Assembly: GCA_016716435.1 (NCBI GenBank) | Contig: JADJWI010000008.1 | Span: 811,501-875,500, forward strand | From: Acidobacteriota bacterium | GTDB lineage: Bacteria > Acidobacteriota > Blastocatellia > Pyrinomonadales > Pyrinomonadaceae | Direction: 5' to 3' | Length of the DNA: 64,000 nucleotides | Part shown: piece by piece, positions 25,637 through 35,054 of the stretch | How positions within the stretch are numbered: the stretch's first letter is position 1 | Layout of the letters: every line of letters starts with the position of its first letter | The notes under the pieces: model-generated | Databases searched by the model: none | The model's input: the letters and a program-made list of their open reading frames with translations, nothing else | What the model was told of the DNA's origin: nothing | Position numbers and translations under genes: made by a program

Positions 25637-26635
25637 CTATCGGTAAGTAACCTGTGGAGTGGCGAAATAACCCTCCCGGCTCCGAACCGTTAGACGCGGC
25701 AATCCGCGAGGGGGTTTGACGCGAACTCTAACCTTACGCCATTTTCCATCGGGGCTGAAATCTGGTGGGGTATAGCCTACGGAATACTGATGCCGAAGCT
25801 CGAGCGCGATACGTTCAAAGATCTCGTCCATCTCGACCGCAGTATTCGGATAGAATGCCCGTCCGCCTGTTACGGACGCGAGTTCATCGAGAAATGCCTG
25901 GCCCTGCATTCCGAGCTGCGACGAAACGTCACCGCGATCCTGAATGCCGACGGCATAGGTCACAACGTCCGATTCCTTCATCAACCGCTTGACCTCGTTG
26001 AAATTGTATCGCGATGCATTGTCCTGGCCGTCGCTGATTATCAACAGCGCCTTCTTCTGATGAGTGCCCCGCGTCACGCGGTCAAGCCCGAGATAGACGG
26101 CATCGTAGAGCGCGGTATTTGCTCGCGGGTTAACGAGCGTGAGCTTTTGAAGCACGGCGTCACTGTCACGGGTCCGGTCTAACAAAAGTTGGGCACGGCT
26201 GTTAAATCCGATCAGGAAGTACTCGTCGTTCGGATGGCTCGCCTCGACGAAACGCCGGAGGGCGGTTCGAGCCTTGCCGATCTTTTCGCCGCCCATCGAG
26301 CCAGAAACGTCAAAAAGGATGCCGACCGAAACCGGCGCATCGCTATCGCTGAAGAATGTAATGGTCTGTTCCTCGTTGTTATCGAACACGCGGAATGAGT
26401 TTTTCGAAAGCCCGGAAACGTAGCGTCCGTAAAGGTCGGTAACCGTCAGCGTAAGCGTAATGAGGTCGGTTCGTACTGTCACCGGGCGGGTCGGGTCGTC
26501 GGGGGGCGGCGTGGCCACCGGTTCAGGATCCTGGGCGAACAGAGCCGCCGAAAAGATCAACAAAAGGCCAAGAGCTGCCAATGACCGGTAAAGAATACCG
26601 CCCCGGACAACCGACAAATCGGAAAAAACACGCAT
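25637..26635 (-). CDS. Exported VWA-domain protein, paralogue
   Basis: The 332-aa product has an N-terminal signal segment (LAALGLLLIFSAALFAQ), a short Pro-rich linker, a beta-domain ending in FRVFDNNEEQTITFFSD, and a VWA domain with a canonical MIDAS (FDVSGSMGG) and ISDGQDNAS. It is closely related in layout to the next gene in the operon. It is divergent from the GspF gene, with a 228-bp intergenic region holding a TATAAT at 26787-26792. Function unknown. Confidence 0.88.
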   Translation of the reverse strand: MRVFSDLSVVRGGILYRSLAALGLLLIFSAALFAQDPEPVATPPPDDPTRPVTVRTDLITLTLTVTDLYGRYVSGLSKNSFRVFDNNEEQTITFFSDSDAPVSVGILFDVSGSMGGEKIGKARTALRRFVEASHPNDEYFLIGFNSRAQLLLDRTRDSDAVLQKLTLVNPRANTALYDAVYLGLDRVTRGTHQKKALLIISDGQDNASRYNFNEVKRLMKESDVVTYAVGIQDRGDVSSQLGMQGQAFLDELASVTGGRAFYPNTAVEMDEIFERIALELRHQYSVGYTPPDFSPDGKWRKVRVRVKPPRGLPRLTVRSREGYFATPQVTYR

Positions 26636-26863
26636 AGCGTCCCCTGTTAGCTTAATACCATCTTAGAAAAAAGGTACACGTATCGCAAGATTTTTCTTTG
26701 ATGAAGGAAGTTCCGCTACGGTTGTTCGGAAGCGATACGAAAATTACCATCCGCTTCGCAGGAACATTTTCGCCGCTTGTGCGTGTTATAATTCAGGAAT
26801 TCCGAGAGGGCTCGCAGCCTCGGGGTGACCGATTAACTGCGAAGTCCGTGTACTTCTTTTTCT

Positions 26864-28102
26864 ATGCCCGAATTCGTTTGCCGGCTTGGCACTCCATCCG
26901 GAGAGATCGTTACGCGAATAGTTGAGGCCCACGCCGCCGGCGAGGCCCGCACCGAACTTGAGCGCGAGGGCTATCGCGTCTTTGACGTAAGCTCGGCCGA
27001 CGGCGGCATGGCCTCGATCCTTTCGTTCGGCGGCTCGTCCTCGAGGCCGAAGGTCAAGCAGTCCGATTTTCTCCTCTTCAATCAACAGCTTTCGGCGCTT
27101 CTTCGAGCCGGCATTCCGGTTCTGCAGGCCGTCTCGCTTCTCAAGACGCGTTCAACTTCGGCCGCACTCCGCGAAGTGCTCGGCAGCGTTGAAGAAAAGA
27201 TCAAGAACGGCATTCCGCTCTCCAAAGCGTTTGAAGATCAGGGGATATTTCCTCGCATTTACACAGCATCGATACTTGCCGGCGAGCAGAGCGGATCGCT
27301 CGACGAGGTGCTGGCCCGCTTTGTCGAATATCTTCGCCGCAGCGTTTCGATAACGCGAAAGCTTCGCGGAGCACTCGCCTATCCGGCGTTTCTACTGGTA
27401 GCGGCCGGGTTCATGATCGCGTTCCTTACGCTTTACATCGTGCCGCGGATGTCAGACCTTTTTCGCGGGCTCGATGCCAATCGCGGCTTACCGGCGATCA
27501 CGAATTTCGTACTCGCCGTCTCGACCGGCGTAACGCAAAACATTTGGTGGCTGCTGCCGCTCGTCATCATTCTCATTACCGCCCTCGTGATCTGGCTTCG
27601 GACTGCGAGCGGGCGGCTTGTCCTTCATAAATTCCTGCTAAGGCTTCCGGTTGCCGGCACGCTGATCAAGCAAATGGCGACGGCGCAGCTCACCCGTTCG
27701 CTCTCGACGCTCCTTTCGGGCGGCATCACTGTCCCGGACTCGTGGGAGATCGCCTCTCAGGCAATTACAAATACCGAGCTCCGGCGGCGAAGTGAATCGG
27801 TACTGCAGCTCATTCGCGAAGGACGCGGCTTTACCGAAGCGCTCGAACAGGCAAACTGGCTGCCCGACCTCGCTCTTGACATGATCGGCATCGGCGAACG
27901 ATCGGGCAGCCTTCGCGAAATGCTCGATGAGGTCGCGAAGTTTTATGATGCCGAGTCCGAGGTCAAGCTCGAGCAGCTTACGACACTCCTGGAGCCCGCG
28001 ATCCTGCTTGTGATGGCCGGCGTCGTCGTGGTCATCCTGCTTGCCATCTACCTTCCGATCATCGATACGATCTCCGCCGGGCCGAGCGGAGGACGAAGAT
28101 AG
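26864..28102 (+). CDS. gspF: Type II secretion/type IV pilus inner-membrane protein (GspF/PilC family)
   Basis: Polytopic platform protein of pilus or secretion machines, 412 aa. It has the N-terminal domain, the two repeated GspF helical bundles (FNQQLSALLRAGIPVLQAV; QLTRSLSTLLSGGITVPDS with IGERSGSLREML), and three membrane helices. The ATPase gene follows 12 bp later, the reverse of the usual E-then-F order. No prepilin or secretin gene is in the window, so pilus and type II secretion cannot be told apart. Confidence 0.9.
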   Translation: MPEFVCRLGTPSGEIVTRIVEAHAAGEARTELEREGYRVFDVSSADGGMASILSFGGSSSRPKVKQSDFLLFNQQLSALLRAGIPVLQAVSLLKTRSTSAALREVLGSVEEKIKNGIPLSKAFEDQGIFPRIYTASILAGEQSGSLDEVLARFVEYLRRSVSITRKLRGALAYPAFLLVAAGFMIAFLTLYIVPRMSDLFRGLDANRGLPAITNFVLAVSTGVTQNIWWLLPLVIILITALVIWLRTASGRLVLHKFLLRLPVAGTLIKQMATAQLTRSLSTLLSGGITVPDSWEIASQAITNTELRRRSESVLQLIREGRGFTEALEQANWLPDLALDMIGIGERSGSLREMLDEVAKFYDAESEVKLEQLTTLLEPAILLVMAGVVVVILLAIYLPIIDTISAGPSGGRR

Positions 28103-28114
28103 TCAAGAAATATA

Positions 28115-29794
28115 ATGAACGTGGAAACACCTACGACAACTAACGTCTCATCGCCGAAGATCGAGCTCTCAGATTTTCTCGAGAACGAACCGCCTGAGGT
28201 GCTTCAAGCAAAGCAAATCGCCAAGCGTTACCGCTTGCCGTATATCGACCTGCTGCCGCCGGACGCCCCCTCGCCGATCGATTACGACGAGCTGGCGAAG
28301 ATCCCGGTCGATATGATGCTCCGCAATCATTTCGTCCCGCTCAAGCGCGAAGGCCGCGACCTCCACGCTGCGATGGCCGACCCGACCGACCTCGAGAAGA
28401 TGGACGAGATGGAGAATGCTCTTAACGTCCGCATTGTTCCATATATTGCGACGCAGGGAGCCATCGACGTCGTTCTCAAAAAGGGCGATGCGACCCAGCG
28501 TGTTCTGCAGGAAGCGGCATCGGGCTTCAAGATCTCGCTCGTAAAAGAAACCGAACACGGCGAAGAGGTCCTCGACCTCGACCGATTGGCGACCGATGCG
28601 GATATGTCGCCGATCATCAAGCTGGTCGATACAATTATTTATAACGCTATGGAATCGCGGGCGTCGGACATTCACATCGAGGCCGGCGACCGCGACGTCA
28701 GCGTCAAGTTCCGCATTGACGGAGCGCTCTATTCAAAGGTCGATCCGATCGATATTGCCTATCACCAAACGCTCGTCTCGCGCATCAAGGTAATGTCCGA
28801 ACTCGACATCGCCGAACGCCGCATTCCGCAAGACGGCCGTTTTCGTGTGCGTTACAAAGGCCGGACGGTAGATTTTCGCGTCTCGATACTGCCCGCAGCA
28901 TTTGGCGAGAATTGCGTTATTCGTATCCTTGATAAAGAGCAGATCTCTGAGGAATTCAAGAACCTCAGCCTGGAGGTCGTCGGCTTTGACCCCGAGGACC
29001 TTCGCCGTTTCCGTATTTACATCAAAGAGCCATACGGAATGGTGCTCGTAACCGGCCCGACCGGTTCCGGTAAGACGACAACGCTTTACGCCGCTCTCAA
29101 CGAGATCCGCAACGAAGAGGACAAGATCATTACGATCGAAGACCCGGTCGAGTATCAACTCCAGGGCATCATGCAGATTCCTGTAAACGAGAAAAAGGGC
29201 CTGACCTTTGCCCGTGGGCTTCGCTCGATACTCCGCCACGATCCGGACAAGATAATGGTCGGTGAAATTCGTGACGAGGAGACCGCCCAGATCGCGATCC
29301 AATCAGCGCTTACGGGCCACCTTGTTTTCACAACCGTCCACGCCAACAACGTCATCGACGTCATCGGCCGCTTCTTGAACATGGGCGTCGAGCCCTACAA
29401 CTTCGTTTCGTCGCTCAACTGCGTCCTTGCCCAGCGGCTCGTCCGCCTGCTTTGCCAAACATGCAAACGGCAGTACGACCCGACCGAAGAGGAACTGAGG
29501 GAATCGGGCATGCGTCCTGAAGAGGTCAAGGATCGGGTCTTTCTTCGTAACGTCGGCTGCGACGCCTGTAACCACACGGGCTACCGCGGCCGAACGGCGA
29601 TCCACGAACTCCTGGATATGTCCGATAACATCCGGGAAATGATCATCGAGCGGCGGCCGGGCTCCGAGATACGCCGGCAGGCCGAAAAAGAAGGCCTTTC
29701 AAGCCTTCGCGAATCGGCGATAAAAAAGGTCTTCGCCGGCCAGACGACGCTTTACGAGATCAATCGTGTGACCTTTGTTGAAGAGGCGAAATAA
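28115..29794 (+). CDS. gspE: Type II secretion/type IV pilus assembly ATPase (GspE/PilB family)
   Basis: Hexameric cytosolic motor, 559 aa. The N-terminal MshEN-like part is followed by the ATPase: Walker A GPTGSGKTTT (about 312-321), an Asp box around IITIEDPVEY, Walker B region DPDKIMVGEIRDEET, and His box TGHLVFTTVHAN. The tetra-cysteine zinc motif (CQTCKRQY and CDACNHTGY) is intact. Its start lies 12 bp after gspF. The motor subtype (GspE or PilB) is not decidable from sequence alone here. Confidence 0.93.
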   Translation: MNVETPTTTNVSSPKIELSDFLENEPPEVLQAKQIAKRYRLPYIDLLPPDAPSPIDYDELAKIPVDMMLRNHFVPLKREGRDLHAAMADPTDLEKMDEMENALNVRIVPYIATQGAIDVVLKKGDATQRVLQEAASGFKISLVKETEHGEEVLDLDRLATDADMSPIIKLVDTIIYNAMESRASDIHIEAGDRDVSVKFRIDGALYSKVDPIDIAYHQTLVSRIKVMSELDIAERRIPQDGRFRVRYKGRTVDFRVSILPAAFGENCVIRILDKEQISEEFKNLSLEVVGFDPEDLRRFRIYIKEPYGMVLVTGPTGSGKTTTLYAALNEIRNEEDKIITIEDPVEYQLQGIMQIPVNEKKGLTFARGLRSILRHDPDKIMVGEIRDEETAQIAIQSALTGHLVFTTVHANNVIDVIGRFLNMGVEPYNFVSSLNCVLAQRLVRLLCQTCKRQYDPTEEELRESGMRPEEVKDRVFLRNVGCDACNHTGYRGRTAIHELLDMSDNIREMIIERRPGSEIRRQAEKEGLSSLRESAIKKVFAGQTTLYEINRVTFVEEAK

Positions 29795-30505
29795 ATGAGC
29801 CGACGAATACTTTTCTTGATTGCGATGGTTATGTTCTCATCCGCCGCCTTCGGCCAGATGGAAGGGAACCCGACCAACTGGTGCCGCGGCGGCTTCTTTA
29901 CGTCTGAATCGGAGAGCTTTTCGACCGGAACCGTTAAAGGCAAACGCGGAACGCGGTCTTATTTTTTCAACGACGACCGCGAAGATTGCCCGGCGGGCAA
30001 GAACTGCCAGGCGAGATCCTACGTCGTCACCGGCGACGAGGTGATCGTCAATCGCATTTACAATGGCTTCGCTTGCAGTTGGTTTCCCGGCAAGAACGGC
30101 GGGACCGTCGGCTGGCTCCGTGCCGATACGCTGGACATGCCGGAAAGCCTTTACGATGCATCACCTGCAGCATGGTCCGGAGAATGGAATTACGCAGAAA
30201 ACTCGATCAAGCTTGTCCCCGAGCGAGGTTCCGGCTGGCTGCGTGTGACCGGCAATGCTTTCTGGAAAGGCCTCGGCGATAACATCCACATCGGCGAACT
30301 CGACGGCCGTGCCGAAGCGAAGAACGGAATCCTGAAATACTCCGACGGCGACGATGAATACGACTGCAAAGTGACGATGCGACTTCTCGGTAGCTACCTC
30401 ATCGTTTCTGATAATCAAAAATGCGGCGGGGTGAACGTGACGTTCTCCGGCGTTTACCTCAAGACCAAAAAATCAACGAGCCGCTATCCGAGAAGTGAGC
30501 AGTAA
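29795..30505 (+). CDS. Exported protein of unknown function
   Basis: The 236-aa product starts at the base after the gspE stop. It has a signal peptide (cleavage near SAAFGQ), then a Cys-containing beta-rich region, and Trp-rich segments (WCRGGFF; CSWFPGKNGGTVGWLRADTL) that recall an SH3-like fold. A second half from about residue 130 (WSGEWNYAENSIKL) looks like a separate small beta domain. Its 3' end overlaps the convergent dehydratase gene by 22 bp. No family recognised. Confidence 0.75.
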   Translation: MSRRILFLIAMVMFSSAAFGQMEGNPTNWCRGGFFTSESESFSTGTVKGKRGTRSYFFNDDREDCPAGKNCQARSYVVTGDEVIVNRIYNGFACSWFPGKNGGTVGWLRADTLDMPESLYDASPAAWSGEWNYAENSIKLVPERGSGWLRVTGNAFWKGLGDNIHIGELDGRAEAKNGILKYSDGDDEYDCKVTMRLLGSYLIVSDNQKCGGVNVTFSGVYLKTKKSTSRYPRSEQ

Positions 30506-31392
30506 ACTGCAGGATCGACATTCCCGCCGCTGACAACCAAGCAGATCTTCTTTCCGGAAAAGCGTTCAGGCTGTTCGAGCAAAGACCCGAGCGTCAATGC
30601 TCCCGTCGGTTCGGATTTCAGATTCGCGAGGCCGTAATACAGACGCACTGCTTCTGCGATATTTTCGTCCGAGACCTCGAGAAAATCTTTCACGCCATTT
30701 TGTATGATCGGCCAGTTCAGATTCCCGAGCGAGATCGTCCTCGCTCCGTCGGCGATGGTCGTCGGCTCGGTTTCGTTCGGTATCAAACGGCCTTCGCGGA
30801 ACGAACGGGCAGCATCATTCCCAAGCAAAGGTTCTGCGCCGTAAACCTCAGCCAGATCGCCGTTGCGGCAAAGCCCGGTGACCACGCCGGAGATCAATCC
30901 ACCGCCGCCGACCGGGACAAGGACCACGTCAAACCCCTTGCCCGAAAGCTCATCACCGAGCGTCGAATTGCCCGCGATCACCCATTCATCGTCGTATGCC
31001 GAGGCGTGATAGGCATCGGGCATCCGGGCTGCGAGCTCCGCTACACGCTCATTGCGGCCGACCTTTTTCGTATCTATCAGATCGACCGTCGCACCAAAAC
31101 CACGGACCGCATCTATCTTTACCTGAGCTGAGATCTCGGGTATCACAACCGTGCACCGCTTGTCGAGCAACTTGCAGGCATAGGCAAGGGCCTGACCGAA
31201 ATTGCCGGAAGAAGCCGTCAGTATCTCTTCGTTCGGTACGTTCAAAGCGAGGTTGTAGCCGGCACGGAACTTGAAACTTCCCGTGTGCTGGAATGTTTCG
31301 GTCGCGATCGTGATATCTAATCCGAGGTGATCGCGGAGCTTTGAGGATACGACGAAGGTCGTCGGGCGAATGGCGTCTTTGAGTGATAACAT
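30484..31392 (-). CDS. PLP-dependent threonine/serine dehydratase family protein
   Basis: The 302-aa fold-type II PLP enzyme starts at MLSLKDAIRPTTFV (ATG 31392). Longer in-frame extensions run into the divergent gene and look non-coding. The Schiff-base Lys sits in TGSFKFRAG, the phosphate-binding loop is PVGGGGLISG, and the SSGNFGQALA segment is conserved. It has no C-terminal regulatory ACT domain, as in catabolic or serine-racemase-like members. The reaction would release 2-aminoacrylate or aminocrotonate, substrates for RidA. Exact substrate unknown. Confidence 0.87.
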   Translation of the reverse strand: MLSLKDAIRPTTFVVSSKLRDHLGLDITIATETFQHTGSFKFRAGYNLALNVPNEEILTASSGNFGQALAYACKLLDKRCTVVIPEISAQVKIDAVRGFGATVDLIDTKKVGRNERVAELAARMPDAYHASAYDDEWVIAGNSTLGDELSGKGFDVVLVPVGGGGLISGVVTGLCRNGDLAEVYGAEPLLGNDAARSFREGRLIPNETEPTTIADGARTISLGNLNWPIIQNGVKDFLEVSDENIAEAVRLYYGLANLKSEPTGALTLGSLLEQPERFSGKKICLVVSGGNVDPAVYCSLLG

Positions 31393-31470
31393 ATCTCGTG
31401 AAACCGAGTTTAATGCTCCCGGCCAAAGCGGGCAAGTTCGTCGTCGATGCGGCCAAATTACTAGAACTTT

Positions 31471-31815
31471 ATGAAAAAACCGGAAAAGGAGATGAAAGAG
31501 CTTTTGGAGCTCATATTTCTTCAGGCGCAGATGCAGTTTGGCCCGGCGATCAAGTCGCGTTGGCTTCATGATGGCGATGGCTGCCCGGGCTGCGGCGGCG
31601 AGCTTAACGTCGTCAAGTTCAAGAAAAAGAAGGCACTCTCGCTTAACGCATTTATCTTTCGCGAGCACGGCGTGCTGATCGCCTATTTGCTCTGCAGCAA
31701 ATGCGCAAATGCTGTGATCAAGCTCGGCGAAACGCATCCGCACGGGACGACGCCGCTCCATCAGGAGATCGAGAAAAACCTGAAGGCCGCATATCTGAAA
31801 CACCAGGGACATTAA
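31471..31815 (+). CDS. Small zinc-ribbon-like protein of unknown function
   Basis: The 114-aa product is divergent from the dehydratase. It has two CxxC-type pairs, CPGCGGE (about 34-40) and CSKC (about 76-79), framing a basic segment (KFKKKKALSLN), which suggests a small zinc-binding fold. The C-terminus is polar and helical. It stops at the base before the gnd ATG, so translation is probably coupled. Not recognised. Confidence 0.7.
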   Translation: MKKPEKEMKELLELIFLQAQMQFGPAIKSRWLHDGDGCPGCGGELNVVKFKKKKALSLNAFIFREHGVLIAYLLCSKCANAVIKLGETHPHGTTPLHQEIEKNLKAAYLKHQGH

Positions 31816-33279
31816 ATGGCGAAAGCAGAATTTGGAATGGTCGGGCTCGGGACGATGGGCCGCAACTTTTTGCTAAATGTGGCAGAGAATGGCTTCGCGG
31901 CCGTCGGCTACGACCTCAATGCCGAAAAGCGCGATCTGCTCGAACAGGAAGGAGCAGGCCTGCGGGTGAAAGCGGCAGCGGACGTTGTCACGCTCGTCGC
32001 TTCGCTTGAGTCACCCCGGCGGATAATGATGCTCGTGCCCGCCGGGCCGATCGTCGAATCGGTCATCAATGAGCTGCTGCCGCATCTTGAGCCCGGCGAC
32101 ATCGTCAACGATGGAGGCAATTCGCATTTTCCGGATACCGCGCGACGCGAGGCATTTCTTAAGGAAGCGGGCATCGCATTTCTCGGCGTCGGCGTTTCGG
32201 GCGGCGAGGAAGGTGCCCGCCACGGCCCGAGCATTATGATCGGCGGCGATCCGGCGGTTTATCCCCAAGTCAGCCCGATCTTCGAGGCCGTTTCCGCAAA
32301 GGTCAACGGCGAACCCTGCGCCGCCCATGTTGGCCGCGGCTCAGCCGGCCACTTCGTCAAGATGGTCCATAACGGTATCGAATACGCGATGATGCAACTC
32401 ATCGCCGAGAGCTACGACCTTCTTCGCAGGGCCGAATCGCCTGCGTCAGCGGGCGGCCAGGTTTTGTCAGAACCGCCTACCTCAGCGGGCGGCCAGTTTG
32501 CTGCGAATGATGATGTCGCCAATATCTTCGCCGAATGGAACCGCGGCCGTCTCAATTCGTTTCTAATCGAAATAACCGCGACCGTCCTGCGAAAGACCGA
32601 CCCCGAAACCGGCAACTCGCTCGTCGATATGATCCTCGACACCGCCGGCCAAAAGGGCACCGGCAAATGGACCTCGCAAGCCGCAATGGACCTCGGCATC
32701 CCGATACCAGCGATAGACTCCGCCGTGACGATGCGGCAGATCTCCGCCCAAAAAGCATTTCGAACGACACTTTCAACCCAGTTTCCGTCTTCAATAATTA
32801 ATAATTATCAATTAGTAATTAGTAATGTAGAAAGTGCCTTGAACGCAGCATTTATCGCGGCCTATGCTCAGGGCTTCTCGCTGCTCCGGGCGGCGTCGGA
32901 TGAAATGGGCTTTGAGCTTGATATGGTCGAGATCGCCAAGATCTGGCGAGGCGGGTGCATCATCCGGGCAGCGATGCTTGAGGATATTCGTGCTGCCTTT
33001 TCGGAGGAACCCGGACTCGAAAACCTGATCGCGTCGCCTCGGTTTCAGTCTGCACTCTCCGCCGGCCGGGAAGACCTTCGCCGGGTCGTCGTCGCGGGGG
33101 CGGCCGCGGGCATTCCAACGATGGCATTTGCCGCGTCCCTGAACTACCTGACGGCCTTTGCCACCGAACGCCTCCCGGCCAACCTAATCCAGGCCCAGCG
33201 AGACTACTTCGGCGCCCACACCTACCAACGCACCGACCGCGAAGGCACGTTTCACACGGACGATTGGGAGAGTAGATGA
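31816..33279 (+). CDS. gnd: 6-phosphogluconate dehydrogenase, decarboxylating, with two inserted repeats
   Basis: Oxidative pentose phosphate enzyme, 487 aa. It shows the dinucleotide-binding GLGTMGRNFLLNVAENGF, the VGVSGGEEGARHGPSIMIGG signature, the catalytic KMVHNGIEYAMMQLIAE and the C-terminal helical domain (GFELDMVEIAKIWRGGCIIR). Two stretches are foreign to the family. Residues about 209-228 contain two copies of a palindromic repeat (SAGGQ twice), and residues about 327-338 (INNYQLVISN) are encoded by a heptamer array. Both keep the frame. It starts immediately after the preceding gene. Confidence 0.93.
   Translation: MAKAEFGMVGLGTMGRNFLLNVAENGFAAVGYDLNAEKRDLLEQEGAGLRVKAAADVVTLVASLESPRRIMMLVPAGPIVESVINELLPHLEPGDIVNDGGNSHFPDTARREAFLKEAGIAFLGVGVSGGEEGARHGPSIMIGGDPAVYPQVSPIFEAVSAKVNGEPCAAHVGRGSAGHFVKMVHNGIEYAMMQLIAESYDLLRRAESPASAGGQVLSEPPTSAGGQFAANDDVANIFAEWNRGRLNSFLIEITATVLRKTDPETGNSLVDMILDTAGQKGTGKWTSQAAMDLGIPIPAIDSAVTMRQISAQKAFRTTLSTQFPSSIINNYQLVISNVESALNAAFIAAYAQGFSLLRAASDEMGFELDMVEIAKIWRGGCIIRAAMLEDIRAAFSEEPGLENLIASPRFQSALSAGREDLRRVVVAGAAAGIPTMAFAASLNYLTAFATERLPANLIQAQRDYFGAHTYQRTDREGTFHTDDWESR
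32438..32496 (+). repeat. Two palindromic repeat units inside gnd
   Basis: CGCCTGCGTCAGCGGGCGG (32439-32457) and CGCCTACCTCAGCGGGCGG (32474-32492), both followed by CCAG, lie 35 bp apart. Each unit is an imperfect palindrome (CCGCC-GC against GC-GGCGG) and could fold as a hairpin. Together they add about 20 codons absent from typical Gnd. Confidence 0.75.
32795..32829 (+). repeat. Five-heptamer AATTA array inside gnd
   Basis: Five consecutive 7-bp units of the form NAATTAN (the last degenerate) span 35 bp inside the gnd reading frame. The same kind of array brackets the four-helix-bundle gene at 49.7-50.1 kb and recurs at 53245. Confidence 0.85.
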
Positions 33280-33908
33280 TCTATTCGGTTCGTCGAGTTT
33301 TTGCTCTTTTCGTCTTTGCCGTCGCCGCTTCTGTGGTGACCGCCGGACAGCAACGCAACCCGTGTGCAGATGAGCCGCCCTACGATTCCACTACCAGACT
33401 ATCCGGCGGATATCGGATCGTGTTCACAAAGGACAACGAACTGAAGTACCTGAGCCTCTGGAGGGGTAAGAGAAAGATATTGGAACTTTCGTCTGTGTCC
33501 TGCGGTCTTTCGCACAAGAACCTTGGCTATGTTGGAGCGGACTTTCCTAAACATTTCGCTTTTGTGAATTCGTTCGGCTCCGGAAATCCGCACTTTGTTA
33601 GTTTGATTCGAAAGGCGGACGGCTCTGACATTCTCTCGAAGGAAAAAGATGTGTGTTGGGTTGATGCCGACGAAAAGAACTCGCTTTTGATCTATAGCAC
33701 CGCCTGTGTGCCGAAGGCGACGAGCCGAATGGTGCTGTTCAATATGAAAACGTTGCATAAGCGTTCGGTTCGGTTCCCGAGCATTGTCTTCACCGGCCCG
33801 GAAGCACTGAATCGCATCTCCATCGTTTCTGTATCGCGAAACTTTGTAACTCTCGAGTTTGAGAACTGGGAACGTACGCGTTCTATGCGGCTGCGATATC
33901 GATTCTGA
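33276..33908 (+). CDS. Exported protein of unknown function
   Basis: The 210-aa product overlaps the gnd stop by 4 bp (ATGA). The N-terminal signal peptide (FALFVFAVAASVVTAGQQ) is followed by a beta-rich region with repeated Cys (CADEPP, SVSCGLS, KDVCWVDADEKN, YSTACVPK). Codon use and GC are lower than in gnd. No domain recognised. Confidence 0.7.
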   Translation: MIYSVRRVFALFVFAVAASVVTAGQQRNPCADEPPYDSTTRLSGGYRIVFTKDNELKYLSLWRGKRKILELSSVSCGLSHKNLGYVGADFPKHFAFVNSFGSGNPHFVSLIRKADGSDILSKEKDVCWVDADEKNSLLIYSTACVPKATSRMVLFNMKTLHKRSVRFPSIVFTGPEALNRISIVSVSRNFVTLEFENWERTRSMRLRYRF

Positions 33909-34027
33909 TTGCGACTCCATTCGCTATCCGGGAATAGCGAATGCAAAGGAGATTTCTTCATCCGCATTGGAGCAACTGCTCGAACATCGCGAGTTCATTG
34001 AAAAGAGGAAAAGATCGCTTCCGACAG

Positions 34028-34873
34028 CTATTCCAAGATCTCCCAGGCTGATTCGGTTTTCAGGAGTTTGCTCATCAGGGCGGCGTGGACGGCGTGGCCG
34101 CTTTTTTCGGCGGTGATCTTTCCGAGGACGGGGAGGCCGACGAGGGCAACGTCGCCGATGATGTCGAGTATTTTGTGTCGGACGAACTCATCGTCGAACC
34201 GGAGCGGCGTTTCATTTAGCATCCCGTTGGGCGTCAGGACTATGGCGTTATCGAGCGAGCCGCCGAGCGCTAGATTTGCCTTGCGGAGCATCTCAATCTC
34301 TTCCGTAAAGCCGAATGTCCGCGCCGAGGCGATCTCGCGGCCGTAGCTGCCGTTATCTGCCGTAAAGCTGAAGCTCTGCCGGTTGATGAAAGGATGCTTG
34401 AAGTCGATCACGCATTCGATCGAAAAATTCTCCGCCGGTTCGATCGACATACGGCGATCGCCCTGTTCGATCTCAACCCGTTCCCGCACCTTTAGGTAGC
34501 GACGCGGGGCATCTTGCTCCGCAACACCGGCTTCTTTGATCAGGTCATAGAAGTTCTCGCTCGAGCCATCGAGGATCGGTATCTCGATGTTGTCGAGGTC
34601 GATGAAACAATTATCGACGTCCGCACCGCGAAGCGCCGAGAGAAGATGCTCGCAGGTCGAAAGCACAACGCCGCGTCGGACGAGCGTCGTCGCATAGCTG
34701 CAATGGCCAACGTATTCGACCGAGGCCGGGATCTCGAAATCATCAAGGTCGGTCCTGACAAAAATATAGCCGGTGTTCGCCGGCGCCGGCCTCAGCCGCA
34801 TATTGACCGGAACTCCCGTATGGAGCCCGACGCCGGTTGCTTCAATTGGTTTTGCAATGGTCGTTTGCCGCAT
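34028..34873 (-). CDS. lpxC: UDP-3-O-acyl-N-acetylglucosamine deacetylase
   Basis: Committed step of lipid A synthesis, zinc-dependent. The 281 aa show TGVGLHTGVPV at the start, CEHLLSALRGADVDNC with a zinc His, the central domain ending near FTADNGSYGREIASARTFGF, and HKILDIIGDVAL with further zinc ligands. HAVHAALMSKLL near the end holds the catalytic His. It evidences an LPS-type outer membrane. It is divergent from the gene at 35055 across 181 bp. Confidence 0.96.
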   Translation of the reverse strand: MRQTTIAKPIEATGVGLHTGVPVNMRLRPAPANTGYIFVRTDLDDFEIPASVEYVGHCSYATTLVRRGVVLSTCEHLLSALRGADVDNCFIDLDNIEIPILDGSSENFYDLIKEAGVAEQDAPRRYLKVRERVEIEQGDRRMSIEPAENFSIECVIDFKHPFINRQSFSFTADNGSYGREIASARTFGFTEEIEMLRKANLALGGSLDNAIVLTPNGMLNETPLRFDDEFVRHKILDIIGDVALVGLPVLGKITAEKSGHAVHAALMSKLLKTESAWEILE

Positions 34874-35054
34874 TTTTAAGAATTAGTAACAAAACCCGTG
34901 CCTAAACTTTCGGCTAGTGATTTCTTCCAAATTCAACTGCAAACCGAAATTTCAAGGCGGAAAAATTTGCCCAGCTGTTGCGGGACCGCAACACATCCGT
35001 GGCGCGATTTACTAATTGTCGGCAACAATCTACAATTAGGGTTTTACTACAGTT

